Source of the DNA: Chryseobacterium sp. OV279
Lineage (GTDB): Bacteria; Bacteroidota; Bacteroidia; Flavobacteriales; Weeksellaceae
Reading direction: 5' to 3'
Length of the DNA: 64,000 nucleotides
Assembly: GCF_900128945.1 (NCBI RefSeq)
Contig: NZ_FQUD01000001.1
Location: 1,082,431-1,146,430 of the forward strand
Of the stretch, positions 51,788-59,900 are shown one piece after another. A program made the translations under genes and the position numbers. The notes under the pieces are model-generated. The model ran no database searches, was not told the origin of the DNA, and worked only from the letters and a program-made list of their open reading frames with translations. Position 1 is the first letter of the stretch, and every line of letters starts with the position of its first letter.

Positions 51788-52342
51788 TTAATGGTTGATT
51801 TGTCCCTCTTCCAGTTGATACAGATTGGCAAGGTTTCTTCCTATCTCATCATAATCAAGTCCGTAACCAAGAACAAACTTATTTGGAATCTCTTTTCCGA
51901 TATAATCCAGTTTGAAATCCTTCTTGTATACATCCGGTTTCAATAGGAATGAAGCCAGTTTTACAGATTTAGGACGCTGTGTTTCTGTGAAATATTTGAA
52001 TAAACTTTCAACAGTGTTTCCAGTGTCTACGATATCTTCCACAAGAATGATGTGACGGTCTTTCACGTCTTTAGTCAGCTCCATTTTCTGGTAAACGATC
52101 CCTGTAGACTCAGTTCCTGCATAAGAACTCATTTGAATGAAAGCAATCTCGCATTCACCGGGATAATATTTTAAAAGATCTGAGAAGAACATGATCACCC
52201 CGTTCAGAACCCCGATGAAAACAGGAACTTCATCCTTGTAGTCTTCATAAATCTTTAAAGCTGTTTCTTTTACAATTTGCTGAATCTCGGCGTCCTTCAA
52301 ATAAGGAACGAAAGTTTTGTCGTGAACTTTAATGCTTTCCAT
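51788..52342 (-). CDS. hpt: Hypoxanthine phosphoribosyltransferase
   Basis: A 184-aa purine salvage enzyme making IMP (and often GMP) from PRPP. The PRPP-binding motif ILVEDIVDTGNTVESL (about 98-113), GVLNGVIMFFSDLL near residue 43 and the KFVLGYGLDYDE C-terminal block with its aromatic stacker are characteristic. Its promoter may be TAACTTTG on the minus strand at 52362-52369. It is first in the hpt-adk-obgE series. Confidence 0.94.
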   Translation of the reverse strand: MESIKVHDKTFVPYLKDAEIQQIVKETALKIYEDYKDEVPVFIGVLNGVIMFFSDLLKYYPGECEIAFIQMSSYAGTESTGIVYQKMELTKDVKDRHIILVEDIVDTGNTVESLFKYFTETQRPKSVKLASFLLKPDVYKKDFKLDYIGKEIPNKFVLGYGLDYDEIGRNLANLYQLEEGQINH

Positions 52343-52728
52343 AAAAAATTTTAGTAGTTGGCAAAGTTACGGTTTTTTGATCAAAATCTTTTCTACTTTT
52401 GCACCCGATTTCATAATGCCCCGTTTCAGGAGGATACCGTAAAAATAATAGAGATATAAAATCTTTGATTACACTCAATTGTCCCGTCAATTCTACGATT
52501 GACTATCTTTACAAAGGAGGCGAATTCTGATCCGAAAAATTTTGAGCGATCTCAAAACAGGGTAAAAGTCATATGTTTTTTATCAGGAAAAAATGAATTG
52601 GGAAGAATTTGTTATCTTTGCAGTTCCAAAACCCAATTATACAGACATGTAGGATTTAATTTCTTTTCGATGTTATCAAACAGTGACCGGTGCGTTGCTG
52701 AAGTTTAATTATTACCAAGAAATAAATC
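52343..52728. other. Divergent intergenic region between hpt and the ABC-F gene
   Basis: This 386-nt gap carries a minus-strand -7 box for hpt (52362-52369), a plus-strand TACTTTTG (52394-52401) and a plus-strand TATCTTTG (52613-52620). From the last box the ABC-F mRNA would have a leader of about 105 nt with an ATG-TAG mini-ORF (52647) and a 12-codon ORF (52670-52708). Confidence 0.55.
52670..52708 (+). CDS. Candidate upstream ORF (12 aa) of the ABC-F gene
   Basis: ATG ORF encoding MLSNSDRCVAEV, ending 20 nt before the ABC-F start and downstream of the likely -7 element at 52613. ABC-F resistance genes are often controlled by ribosome stalling on short leader ORFs, so this could be a regulatory uORF. 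No alternative stem pair was worked out, so the idea is tentative. Confidence 0.3.
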   Translation: MLSNSDRCVAEV

Positions 52729-54327
52729 ATGATCTTACTGCAAAATATGTCTTACGGGTTTCCGGGAGGAGACCTCCTGTTTCATTCTATCCATTTAACA
52801 ATACCATCCCAAACGAAATCGGCGCTTGTCGGAAGCAATGGTGTAGGGAAATCTACACTCCTGAAGATAATTGCCCGCGAAATTCAACCTTTAGAAGGAA
52901 ATATCACTGTGAAAGGCGATATGTACTATGTTCCGCAGATGTTCGGGAACTTTGATCATCTTACCATCGCAGAATGTCTGAAAGTTGACCAAAAACTGAA
53001 TGCCCTCCAAAAGATAACAAATGGTGAAGTAGATGAAGAATATTTTGAAATTTTAAATGACGACTGGGAGATTGAAGAACGCTGTCAAAGCGCTTTACAT
53101 GACTGGAAACTTGAAGATTTTGAATTAAACCAGAAACTGGAAAGCCTTAGCGGAGGTCAGAAAACCAAAGTTTTCCTGGCTGGAATTCAGATCAATACTC
53201 CGGACCTTATTCTATTAGACGAACCTACGAACCATCTTGACCTTGAAGGCAGAAAATTATTATACAGCCTTATCGAAAAAACAGATGCCCAGGTTATTAT
53301 GGTAAGCCACGACCGCACACTGCTGAATCTTGCAGATACTATATTTGAATTAAGCAATCAGGGAATTTCTACATACGGAGGAAACTATGATTTCTATGCT
53401 GAACAGAAAGAAATAGAAGTGGAAGCACTTCACAATGACATTCATGCCAAAGAAAGGGCTCTGAAAAAGGCCAAAGAAAAAGAACGCGAAACGATAGAAA
53501 GGAAACAGAAGCTGGATGCAAGGGGAAAACAGAAGCAGGAAAAATCCGGAGTCGCGAGAATTATGATGAATACACTCCGCAATAATGCAGAGAAAAATAC
53601 ATCCAGATTGAAAGGAGTTCATGCTGAAAAAATCAGTGGGATTTCCGGTAATCTCCGGGATTTGCGTTCCTCTTTGAAAAATTCAGATCAGATGAAAGTG
53701 AATTTCAATGATTCCAGTCTTCATTCCGGGAAAATACTGATCAGTGCTGAGGATATTAATTTCAAATATGGTACGGAAACTCTTTGGAAAGATGCTATCA
53801 ACCTTGAAATCCGTAGTGGAGAAAGAATTTCAATCAAAGGTTCCAATGGTTCCGGTAAAACGACCTTACTGAAAATGCTGTTGGGTAATCTGAATCCGTC
53901 TGAAGGAAAAATGACGAGATCAGAGTTTAATACAATTTATGTTGATCAGGAATACTCTCTGATTGGTCAGGATATCAGTGTTTATGAATTTGCACAGGAG
54001 TTTAATGACGGTGCCATGCAGGAATCTGAAGTGAAAACCCTGCTGTCCAGATTTCTGTTTGGAAAGGAAGCCTGGGATAAAAAATGTGGGGTATTGAGTG
54101 GAGGTGAACGCTTGAGACTGCTTCTGTGCGGGCTTTCCATCAGCAGTAAGGCTCCGGATATGATTATTCTGGATGAGCCTACAAATAATCTTGATCTGCA
54201 GAATGTAGAAATTTTGACGGCTTCTATTAAGGATTATAAAGGAACATTGCTGGTGATTTCCCATGATGAGATCTTTCTGGAGGAGATAGGAGTGGAGAGG
54301 GAGATTGGTTTGGATTCAATGATATGA
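52729..54327 (+). CDS. ABC-F family ATPase (ribosome-associated)
   Basis: A 532-aa protein with two ABC ATPase domains and no membrane segments. Domain 1 has Walker A GSNGVGKST (about 35-43), signature LSGGQ and LLDEPTNHLD. Domain 2 has GSNGSGKTT, LSGGERLRL and ILDEPTNNLD. Between them lies a charged helical linker (about 220-300), the ABC-F P-site tRNA interaction motif region. Such proteins are translation factors or antibiotic-resistance (ARE) proteins that displace ribosome-bound drugs; sequence alone does not decide. The long leader with a uORF favours drug-inducible control. Confidence 0.9.
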   Translation: MILLQNMSYGFPGGDLLFHSIHLTIPSQTKSALVGSNGVGKSTLLKIIAREIQPLEGNITVKGDMYYVPQMFGNFDHLTIAECLKVDQKLNALQKITNGEVDEEYFEILNDDWEIEERCQSALHDWKLEDFELNQKLESLSGGQKTKVFLAGIQINTPDLILLDEPTNHLDLEGRKLLYSLIEKTDAQVIMVSHDRTLLNLADTIFELSNQGISTYGGNYDFYAEQKEIEVEALHNDIHAKERALKKAKEKERETIERKQKLDARGKQKQEKSGVARIMMNTLRNNAEKNTSRLKGVHAEKISGISGNLRDLRSSLKNSDQMKVNFNDSSLHSGKILISAEDINFKYGTETLWKDAINLEIRSGERISIKGSNGSGKTTLLKMLLGNLNPSEGKMTRSEFNTIYVDQEYSLIGQDISVYEFAQEFNDGAMQESEVKTLLSRFLFGKEAWDKKCGVLSGGERLRLLLCGLSISSKAPDMIILDEPTNNLDLQNVEILTASIKDYKGTLLVISHDEIFLEEIGVEREIGLDSMI

Positions 54328-54396
54328 TACTGATGTTTTTTCTCCCGCAGATTCCACAGATTTTGGTGATGTTTGTGTTTTATTGGCTGCTGATTT

Positions 54397-54429
54397 AAAC
54401 CTTATAGGTTTTTAAAACCTATAAGGTTT
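54397..54429. repeat. 33-nt perfect palindrome
   Basis: AAACCTTATAGGTTTT (54397-54412) is followed after one base by its exact reverse complement (54414-54429). Each arm is itself nearly palindromic, so several folds are possible. It lies 70 nt after the ABC-F stop. Confidence 0.8.
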
Positions 54430-54457
54430 GAACGTGAAAAGTATTAACTGTTGGATT

Positions 54458-54633
54458 ATCGCAAAGGCGCAATGGATGATTAAAAGCGTGTTTTTAAGGC
54501 GCAAGAAAATCAATATTTTCAGCAGGGTTGGATAGGTAAATAAGTATTCAGTTAGCGGTATTCAATTTTATCGGAGATGAAATCTTTGCGCCTTAAAGCA
54601 GTCGAATTAGAAAATAATTTGCGCCTTTGCGAT
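54458..54633. repeat. Nested inverted repeat, 176 nt (MITE- or REP-like)
   Basis: Outer arms ATCGCAAAGGCGCAA (54458-54472) and the exact complement (54619-54633), inner arms TTAAGGCGCAA (54494-54504) and the exact complement (54586-54596). Both arm pairs share the GGCGCAA core. The 81-nt centre has no ORF. It may be a miniature mobile element or a structured RNA. Confidence 0.7.
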
Positions 54634-54719
54634 GACCAATGGCCTTATCTCAACAAATGGCAACGACAAAATGATTAAGAAATCTCACGCAAATTTTGCA
54701 GATCACACAGATTTTATTT

Positions 54720-55655
54720 TTATAAATGCGTTGAAATCCACTGAAATATTTCATTGAAGACCTCTTGCCTGATTTCCTCATTTAATATTTCGTGGCGCAT
54801 GTTGGGATAAATTTTAACGTTAACATCTTTAAATCCATCCTGTTTTAAATACCCGACGGTTTTCATAACTCCTTTGCTGAAATCTCCGATAGGATCGTTC
54901 TGTCCACTGACAAACAGAAGAGGAAAGGATTTTGGAATAGAAACTGCCCAGTTTCTTGCCGTAGCTTTTTTGTAAATGCCGAATAGCGCATAAAAAGCAT
55001 TGTTGGTAAAAGGAACTCCGCAGAGCTCATCTTCGGCAAACGCTTTTCTGTTGGCAGGGTTCAAGCTCAGCCAGCTGGTATCGCTGAAGTCTTTGTCTTT
55101 CTTAAAAGGTTTATTATTGACTGTATTAAAAAGGGTATTGAGATAAGTAGGATAGTGAGGCGCTATTTTGTTGGCCAATGAGAGATAACCATTGATTAAG
55201 TTGATGCCTGCCAAAGGACCTCCGGTTCCTGTGATGATTGCACCATTAAATTTACCTCCAGCTTTCTGAAGAAGACAGCGTGTCACAAATGAACCCATAG
55301 AATGACCAAGAACAAAATGAGGAACATCCGGGTATTGTTGTATAAGATGGTCTCCCATTGCTTCAGCATCGGAAACAAGTTTTTCATCCGGTTGCTTCAG
55401 CTGGAAAAACCCGATGTCTTTTTTATCCTTCACCGATTTTCCGTGTCCTAAATGGTCATAGGTAAGTACGGCTATTCCCTGATCTGCATAATAGGTTGCT
55501 ATTTCAGCATATCTTCCGCTGTGCTCCTGCATGCCATGTATGATGAGCAAAGTGGCTTTTGCGGGAACTTCGTTGGGCGTGAAAAGGGTGTGGAAGAGCT
55601 TTGTTTCACTGGCGGGAGATGGGGAGAGGTAGGAGGATGTTTGGGATGATCTCAT
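54720..55655 (-). CDS. Alpha/beta-hydrolase, monoacylglycerol lipase-like
   Basis: A 311-aa alpha/beta-hydrolase of the serine aminopeptidase S33/monoglyceride lipase type. The oxyanion segment is IIHGMQEHSGRY (about 38-49), TYDHLGHGKS follows, the nucleophile elbow is GHSMGS (about 119-124), and the catalytic Asp and His are in SGQNDPIGDFS and MRHEILNE. It probably hydrolyses mono- or lysophospholipid esters. No signal peptide is seen, so a cytoplasmic location is likely. Confidence 0.9.
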   Translation of the reverse strand: MRSSQTSSYLSPSPASETKLFHTLFTPNEVPAKATLLIIHGMQEHSGRYAEIATYYADQGIAVLTYDHLGHGKSVKDKKDIGFFQLKQPDEKLVSDAEAMGDHLIQQYPDVPHFVLGHSMGSFVTRCLLQKAGGKFNGAIITGTGGPLAGINLINGYLSLANKIAPHYPTYLNTLFNTVNNKPFKKDKDFSDTSWLSLNPANRKAFAEDELCGVPFTNNAFYALFGIYKKATARNWAVSIPKSFPLLFVSGQNDPIGDFSKGVMKTVGYLKQDGFKDVNVKIYPNMRHEILNEEIRQEVFNEIFQWISTHL

Positions 55656-55724
55656 GGTTTAAATTTCAGGGAATAGTCAAATATATAAAGAAATCTATTA
55701 AATGGTTAGCATATAGTCGTTTAG

Positions 55725-56315
55725 CTATTTAGTTTTTTCCAGAAGAGTCCAACTGAAATAAGGATTGGTATTTATAAGATCGACAAGAACATCTTCTAAA
55801 TTCTGGATAAAGTGTTGGCCAAAATTCACAGGTGTTTGTTGTAAAGTTTTTTCCAAATGTTCTTTGGTGTAATAATGAGTTTTTGTTTCATTATTTTCAT
55901 CACGAATGAGGTAATAAATTTTATTTTTTAATAGAACATTTACTAACGCATTGAGCTCTTCTCCTTCATCCTCCTGATATACACTATTGATTACAAAGTC
56001 GTAATTGTTGTGTTGGATGTTATAATCTTCATGAAAAATTCTTATTAACCTTTCTTTGTTTAATTTAGTAATGACATCTATGCGTGCTCTTTTTTCTCCC
56101 CAAGCACTTCCATATTCAAATATTCTTCCATCTTTCTTTACAAGAAGTATTGGACCTTGTCCTATAAGCTTCACCTTTTTATCCTTTGCCTGGTAACCAA
56201 AAACGAAGAGGTCATCATAATCTTCTGTGTAACTTACTTGAACATGATCTCCAGCATTATTTAATACATATTCTTCGGCTATTTTTATAAATTCGTTTTT
56301 GGAGTTTTCCTGCAT
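55725..56315 (-). CDS. Imm35 (YrhB)-like immunity protein
   Basis: A 196-aa protein. The segment KLIGQGPILLVKKDGRIFEYGSA (about 50-72) matches the core of Imm35/YrhB-type domains, in which a Gly-Pro-hydrophobic turn leads into a K-x-G-x-I/V-x-x-x-GS hairpin. Such proteins typically neutralise polymorphic toxins. A longer C-terminal extension ends FSWTLLEKTK. It overlaps a small ORF on the same strand by 59 bp. No toxin gene is adjacent, so it looks like an orphan immunity gene. The assignment rests on this one motif. Confidence 0.6.
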   Translation of the reverse strand: MQENSKNEFIKIAEEYVLNNAGDHVQVSYTEDYDDLFVFGYQAKDKKVKLIGQGPILLVKKDGRIFEYGSAWGEKRARIDVITKLNKERLIRIFHEDYNIQHNNYDFVINSVYQEDEGEELNALVNVLLKNKIYYLIRDENNETKTHYYTKEHLEKTLQQTPVNFGQHFIQNLEDVLVDLINTNPYFSWTLLEKTK

Positions 56316-56496
56316 TTTGTTTCAATTTTTTATAAAAATTATTTAAGAAAATTTTACGATTGAAATTATTTATAAAGCCAGATCTTTCACCTTTCTTTAA
56401 TTCTTCGGTTACTTTTGAGTAATTATTTTCTAACAACATATTGGTATTTTTACTTAAATATTTTAATTTTTTCAAAGTCAAATATCCATGTCTCAT
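56257..56496 (-). CDS. Small ORF resembling a Bacteroidota antitoxin; possibly degenerate
   Basis: An ORF of up to 79 aa. The centre YSKVTEELKKGERSGFINNF with NRKIFLNNF resembles short Bacteroidota antitoxins (pattern KVTEELKKGE..FI.NFDRK.FL), though I cannot name the family with certainty. The last 25 residues (KLQKRIYKNSRRI) are read from the start of the overlapping Imm35-like gene in another frame and are probably not native, which hints at truncation or frameshift at the 3' end. A shorter start exists at 56439. No toxin partner is present. Confidence 0.4.
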   Translation of the reverse strand: MRHGYLTLKKLKYLSKNTNMLLENNYSKVTEELKKGERSGFINNFNRKIFLNNFYKKLKQNAGKLQKRIYKNSRRICIK

Positions 56497-56635
56497 TTAT
56501 TTTTCTCAAAATTAAATTTCACATTATCGGTTGTGACCTACTTTATTATCAAATATACGTAATAAAAAGCACTCAAAATATTCCTCTTCAACCACATGAT
56601 TTCCACCCCACCCCAAAATAAAATCCTCCCATAAT

Positions 56636-56666
56636 TTGCCCACCCTATTTTTAAAAAGTAATTTTG
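56636..56666 (+). promoter_or_regulatory. Promoter for purA (TTG-N20-TAATTTTG)
   Basis: TTG (56636-56638) and TAATTTTG (56659-56666) are separated by 20 nt, an excellent flavobacterial promoter, 25 nt upstream of the purA start. Confidence 0.75.
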
Positions 56667-56691
56667 CATGAATCTAAAATAAAAGAAAAAT

Positions 56692-57978
56692 ATGTCAACT
56701 TACGTAGTTGTAGGTCTTCAATATGGAGATGAAGGTAAAGGAAAAATCACGGATGTTTTATCAGCTAAATCGGATTATGTAGTTCGTTTCCAGGGTGGAG
56801 ACAACGCTGGTCACACGGTTTATGTGGGTGAAGAGAAATTTGTTTTGCACCTTCTCCCTTCAGGAGTTCTACAGTGCAAAGGGAAGTGTATCATTGCGAA
56901 CGGAGTAGTGGTAAACCCAAAATCTTTCATTAAAGAGGTTGGCCAGATTGAAAGCAAAGGCTTGAAAACTGACCACATTTTTATCAGCAGAAGAGCGCAT
57001 GTGATCATGCCTTACCACATTCTTTTGGATACTTACCGTGAAGAAGAACACGGAGGTACGCAAATCGGAACCACTAAAAAAGGAATCGGACCTTGCTACG
57101 AAGATAAGATTTCAAGAGTAGGGATCAGAATGATCGACCTTTTAAATCCTGAAATTTTAAGAGACAAAATTGAGAAAAACTTAAAAATTAAAAACTCTCT
57201 TTTCGAAAAATATTACGGAAAACCGACTTTAGATGTTGAAGAAATCTACAACGAATTTTTAGAGCTTGGAAAACAGCTTCAGGACAGAATCGTTGATACG
57301 GAAGTTGAACTGAACGAAGCCATCAGAGACGGTAAAAACGTTCTTTTTGAAGGCGCTCAGGCATTGATGCTTGATATCGACTTTGGAACATATCCGTACG
57401 TAACTTCATCTTCTCCGTCTACAGGAGGAGTTTGTACAGGAGCGGGAGTTCCGCCAACGTCGCTTCAAAACCTGATCGGGGTTGCAAAAGCCTACTGTAC
57501 AAGAGTTGGAAACGGACCTTTCCCATCTGAGCTTGATAATGAATTAGGCGAAAAGATCAGACAGATCGGTGGTGAATTCGGAGCTACAACAGGAAGACCA
57601 AGAAGAACAGGTTGGTTAGACCTTGTTTCTCTAAAGCACGCTTGTATGATCAACGGGATCAACAATCTTGTTATTACTAAATTAGACGTTCTTACAGGAA
57701 TCGAAAACCTGAAAATCGTAACGCATTATAAAACAGAAGACGGAAAAATCATCGATTATTTCACTTCTTCAACTGAGAAATTATACAACTACGAGCCGAT
57801 CTATCAGGATCTGCCAGGTTGGAACGAAGACCTTACCAAAGTAAGAAGCTACGACGAACTTCCTGACACTGCTCAGAAATACATCGAGTTCATCGAGAAA
57901 TACCTTGGAATCAATGTATACTTAGTTTCTGTAGGCCCTGAAAGAAGCCAGAACATCATCAGAAAAGAATTATTCTAA
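56692..57978 (+). CDS. purA: Adenylosuccinate synthetase
   Basis: A 428-aa enzyme joining IMP and aspartate with GTP in AMP synthesis. The GTP/IMP loop is GLQYGDEGKGKITD (about 8-21). NAGHTVY, GTTKKGIGPCYEDKISRVGI and the C-terminal GATTGRPRRTGWLDL block carry further catalytic and GTP-binding residues. Length is normal. It has a good promoter and a strong terminator, so it is a single-gene unit. Together with hpt, adk and purK it gives the last 13 kb a purine theme. Confidence 0.96.
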   Translation: MSTYVVVGLQYGDEGKGKITDVLSAKSDYVVRFQGGDNAGHTVYVGEEKFVLHLLPSGVLQCKGKCIIANGVVVNPKSFIKEVGQIESKGLKTDHIFISRRAHVIMPYHILLDTYREEEHGGTQIGTTKKGIGPCYEDKISRVGIRMIDLLNPEILRDKIEKNLKIKNSLFEKYYGKPTLDVEEIYNEFLELGKQLQDRIVDTEVELNEAIRDGKNVLFEGAQALMLDIDFGTYPYVTSSSPSTGGVCTGAGVPPTSLQNLIGVAKAYCTRVGNGPFPSELDNELGEKIRQIGGEFGATTGRPRRTGWLDLVSLKHACMINGINNLVITKLDVLTGIENLKIVTHYKTEDGKIIDYFTSSTEKLYNYEPIYQDLPGWNEDLTKVRSYDELPDTAQKYIEFIEKYLGINVYLVSVGPERSQNIIRKELF

Positions 57979-57995
57979 GAATAATCCAACAATAG

Positions 57996-58031
57996 AAAAA
58001 GCCGTTTCATCACTGATGAAACGGCTTTTTT
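57996..58031 (+). terminator. Terminator of purA
   Basis: A 15-bp perfect stem: AAAAAGCCGTTTCAT (57996-58010) and its exact complement (58016-58030) around a 5-nt loop, ending in a T-run. Confidence 0.92.
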
Positions 58032-58243
58032 ATGTTTTTAATAAAAATCAACAAAGGCTTTTCGTTTAAAAAGGTAAAGCAAAGAAATACTGGAAAAATC
58101 TCAAAAATTCAGAGGTTCTAATTTTCAGTAAAGATCTTGTATTTCGGAAATAAGTGAAACGCCTTTGTTCATCTTAATTTAAGGAAACTAAAAATAATTC
58201 TTTGTTTTTCTTTGCGTGAAAAATATCATCAAGGCTGGTTAAA

Positions 58244-59326
58244 TTATTCCTCCTTTACCACTGCATCACGTTCTCCATCCTCTTCTTTTCCTTCCTGTAT
58301 CATTTCCTCAGCCTCCGCTTTTTCTTCTGTAGTAGCTTCTTCTACTTTGTCTTCCTGGTCGTCGTTGTGATGATCAATAAAAAATTCACAGTACACCGGA
58401 AGATGGTCGGAGCCGAAGTTTTCTAAGGTTTTAAGTTCTTTGATGAAAATATCTTCGCTGTGAAACATTAAGTCAATCGGAAATCTCAGCAGAAGGTATT
58501 TGGCGTGAAAGGTAGAGACAAAGGAATGCCCGATCCTCGGATCAATCAGATGACTGGTTTTTCTGAATAATATGGATGATTTTGACCATGCTACATTATT
58601 GAAATCGCCAACAACAATGACAGGTTCTTTGAGGTCTTTCACCCGTTTCGCAGCACTTAATAAGTCTCCGTCTCTTTCTTTTGACGTTTCCTCTTCTGTA
58701 GGACTTGGCGGCGGCGGATGCACCCCGAAAAATACAAATGAAAAACCGTCTTCCGTCTTCAGATGAACTTCAATGCTCGGAATATCATCAGCCACAAAAT
58801 AATGCGTCTGTGCACTTTTAATCTCAAGCTTTGAGTAGAAATGCATGCCGTACGTATTTTCAAGCGTCACTTTATGATAAAACGGATAGTCTTTTTCAAG
58901 AACAGTCATCGCTTTTTCCCAGTCGCCATTACTTTCCATGGTCATAAAGACCTCGGGTTTATGTTTTTCGATAAGTTGAATAAACCGGTTGTATTCCTTA
59001 TTGAACTGGTACACATTAGCGGAAATAAAATGTATTTTTTTAGAAGACTGATGTCGCTGTTTATATTTTTTTACCGGATAAAGCGGGGTGTATTTGACCA
59101 ACGTTACACCATGATGAACAAACAGTAAGAGCAAAAGCCCCTGTCCATACCAGAAATTTTGAGGATGATCAATCAGAAAGCCTATAACAAATGTAATGAC
59201 AACAACATACGTTATCTGAATCTTACCAAATTCCGGAACCCTGAATACCCAATGGGCATTTTGAATTTTAGGAAGTATGGTTAACAGAACCAATAACGCA
59301 ATTAAAAACAAATAAATTCCCCACAT
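58244..59326 (-). CDS. Endonuclease/exonuclease/phosphatase (EEP) family membrane protein
   Basis: A 360-aa protein. Three N-terminal hydrophobic helices (within about 1-90) precede an EEP domain: ISANVYQFNKEYNRF, HKPEVFMTMESNG (metal-binding Glu), VVGDFNNVAWS (catalytic Asp/Asn) and GSDHLPVYCEF (catalytic Asp-His). The last 35 residues are strongly acidic (EEATTEEKAEAEEMIQEG). Members cleave phosphodiesters in DNA, phospholipids or inositol phosphates; the target here is unknown. The active site would lie outside the cytoplasmic membrane if the last helix is oriented outward. Confidence 0.88.
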   Translation of the reverse strand: MWGIYLFLIALLVLLTILPKIQNAHWVFRVPEFGKIQITYVVVITFVIGFLIDHPQNFWYGQGLLLLLFVHHGVTLVKYTPLYPVKKYKQRHQSSKKIHFISANVYQFNKEYNRFIQLIEKHKPEVFMTMESNGDWEKAMTVLEKDYPFYHKVTLENTYGMHFYSKLEIKSAQTHYFVADDIPSIEVHLKTEDGFSFVFFGVHPPPPSPTEEETSKERDGDLLSAAKRVKDLKEPVIVVGDFNNVAWSKSSILFRKTSHLIDPRIGHSFVSTFHAKYLLLRFPIDLMFHSEDIFIKELKTLENFGSDHLPVYCEFFIDHHNDDQEDKVEEATTEEKAEAEEMIQEGKEEDGERDAVVKEE

Positions 59327-59459
59327 AATATCAAATAAACGGATAAAAATAATCTATTTCCACGGAATGCGACCCGATTCACTTTTTAAACTTTGTTAAT
59401 TTTAATTATTTCCCGGATTTTTTCCTAATTTTATTGAGTCAGATTAATATGATAGCCTT

Positions 59460-59900
59460 ATGAATAAACTTGCTGCACTCGTTTTACTGTTCTGTACATT
59501 CTGTTTCGGACAGCAGAATCAGGATATTGAAAAACCCATCCGTAATCTGTTTCTCGGCATGAAAAATGCTGATCCTGAACTCATGAAATCGGCTTTTGCG
59601 GAGAATGGTATTTTACAGAGTATCGCTAAAGACGGAACCGTAAAGAATGAAAACGTACAGGAATTTATTGCTTCTGTTTCCAAATTTTCAAAAGACGATC
59701 TGGATGAAAAAATAATCATCGATGCCGTTCATACAGATGGAGGACTTGCCAGTGTGTTTACTCCATATTCTTTCTATTTTAAAGGGAAGTTTTCACACTG
59801 CGGGGCAAACAGCTTTCAGTTGGTGAAACAGCAGAACGACTGGAAAATTCAGTACATCATCGATACCAGAAGAAAAGAAAACTGCAGAGAAATAAAATAA
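59460..59900 (+). CDS. Secreted NTF2-like (SnoaL-type) protein
   Basis: A 146-aa protein with a signal peptide (about 1-18, CFGQ). The mature part has the NTF2-like cone-fold pattern: IEKPIRNLFLGMKNADPELM, FAENGILQSI, and a C-terminal FQLVKQQNDWKIQYIIDTRR strand pair. Such periplasmic proteins often bind small ligands without a defined activity. Its stop overlaps the next start by one base (TAATG), so the two genes are coupled. Confidence 0.78.
   Translation: MNKLAALVLLFCTFCFGQQNQDIEKPIRNLFLGMKNADPELMKSAFAENGILQSIAKDGTVKNENVQEFIASVSKFSKDDLDEKIIIDAVHTDGGLASVFTPYSFYFKGKFSHCGANSFQLVKQQNDWKIQYIIDTRRKENCREIK

Larger units (their letters stand above)
54328..54719. other. Intergenic region with palindrome and nested inverted repeat
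   Basis: This 392-nt gap has no supported gene. It holds CGCAGATTCCACAGATT words (near 54346-54362), a 33-nt perfect palindrome (54397-54429), a nested inverted repeat (54458-54633), and a CGCAAATTTTGCAGATCACA word (near 54686-54705). No transposase is present, so any element here would be non-autonomous. Confidence 0.65.

Noticed and set aside
52499..52708. 69-codon + strand frame upstream of the ABC-F gene
   Set aside because: Most of it lies upstream of the likely promoter at 52613 and shows no protein character; only the 12-codon 3' part was kept as a tentative uORF.
54458..54633. Insertion sequence bounded by inverted repeats
   Set aside because: The interior is 146 nt with no transposase ORF and no evident target duplication; it is kept only as a possible miniature element.
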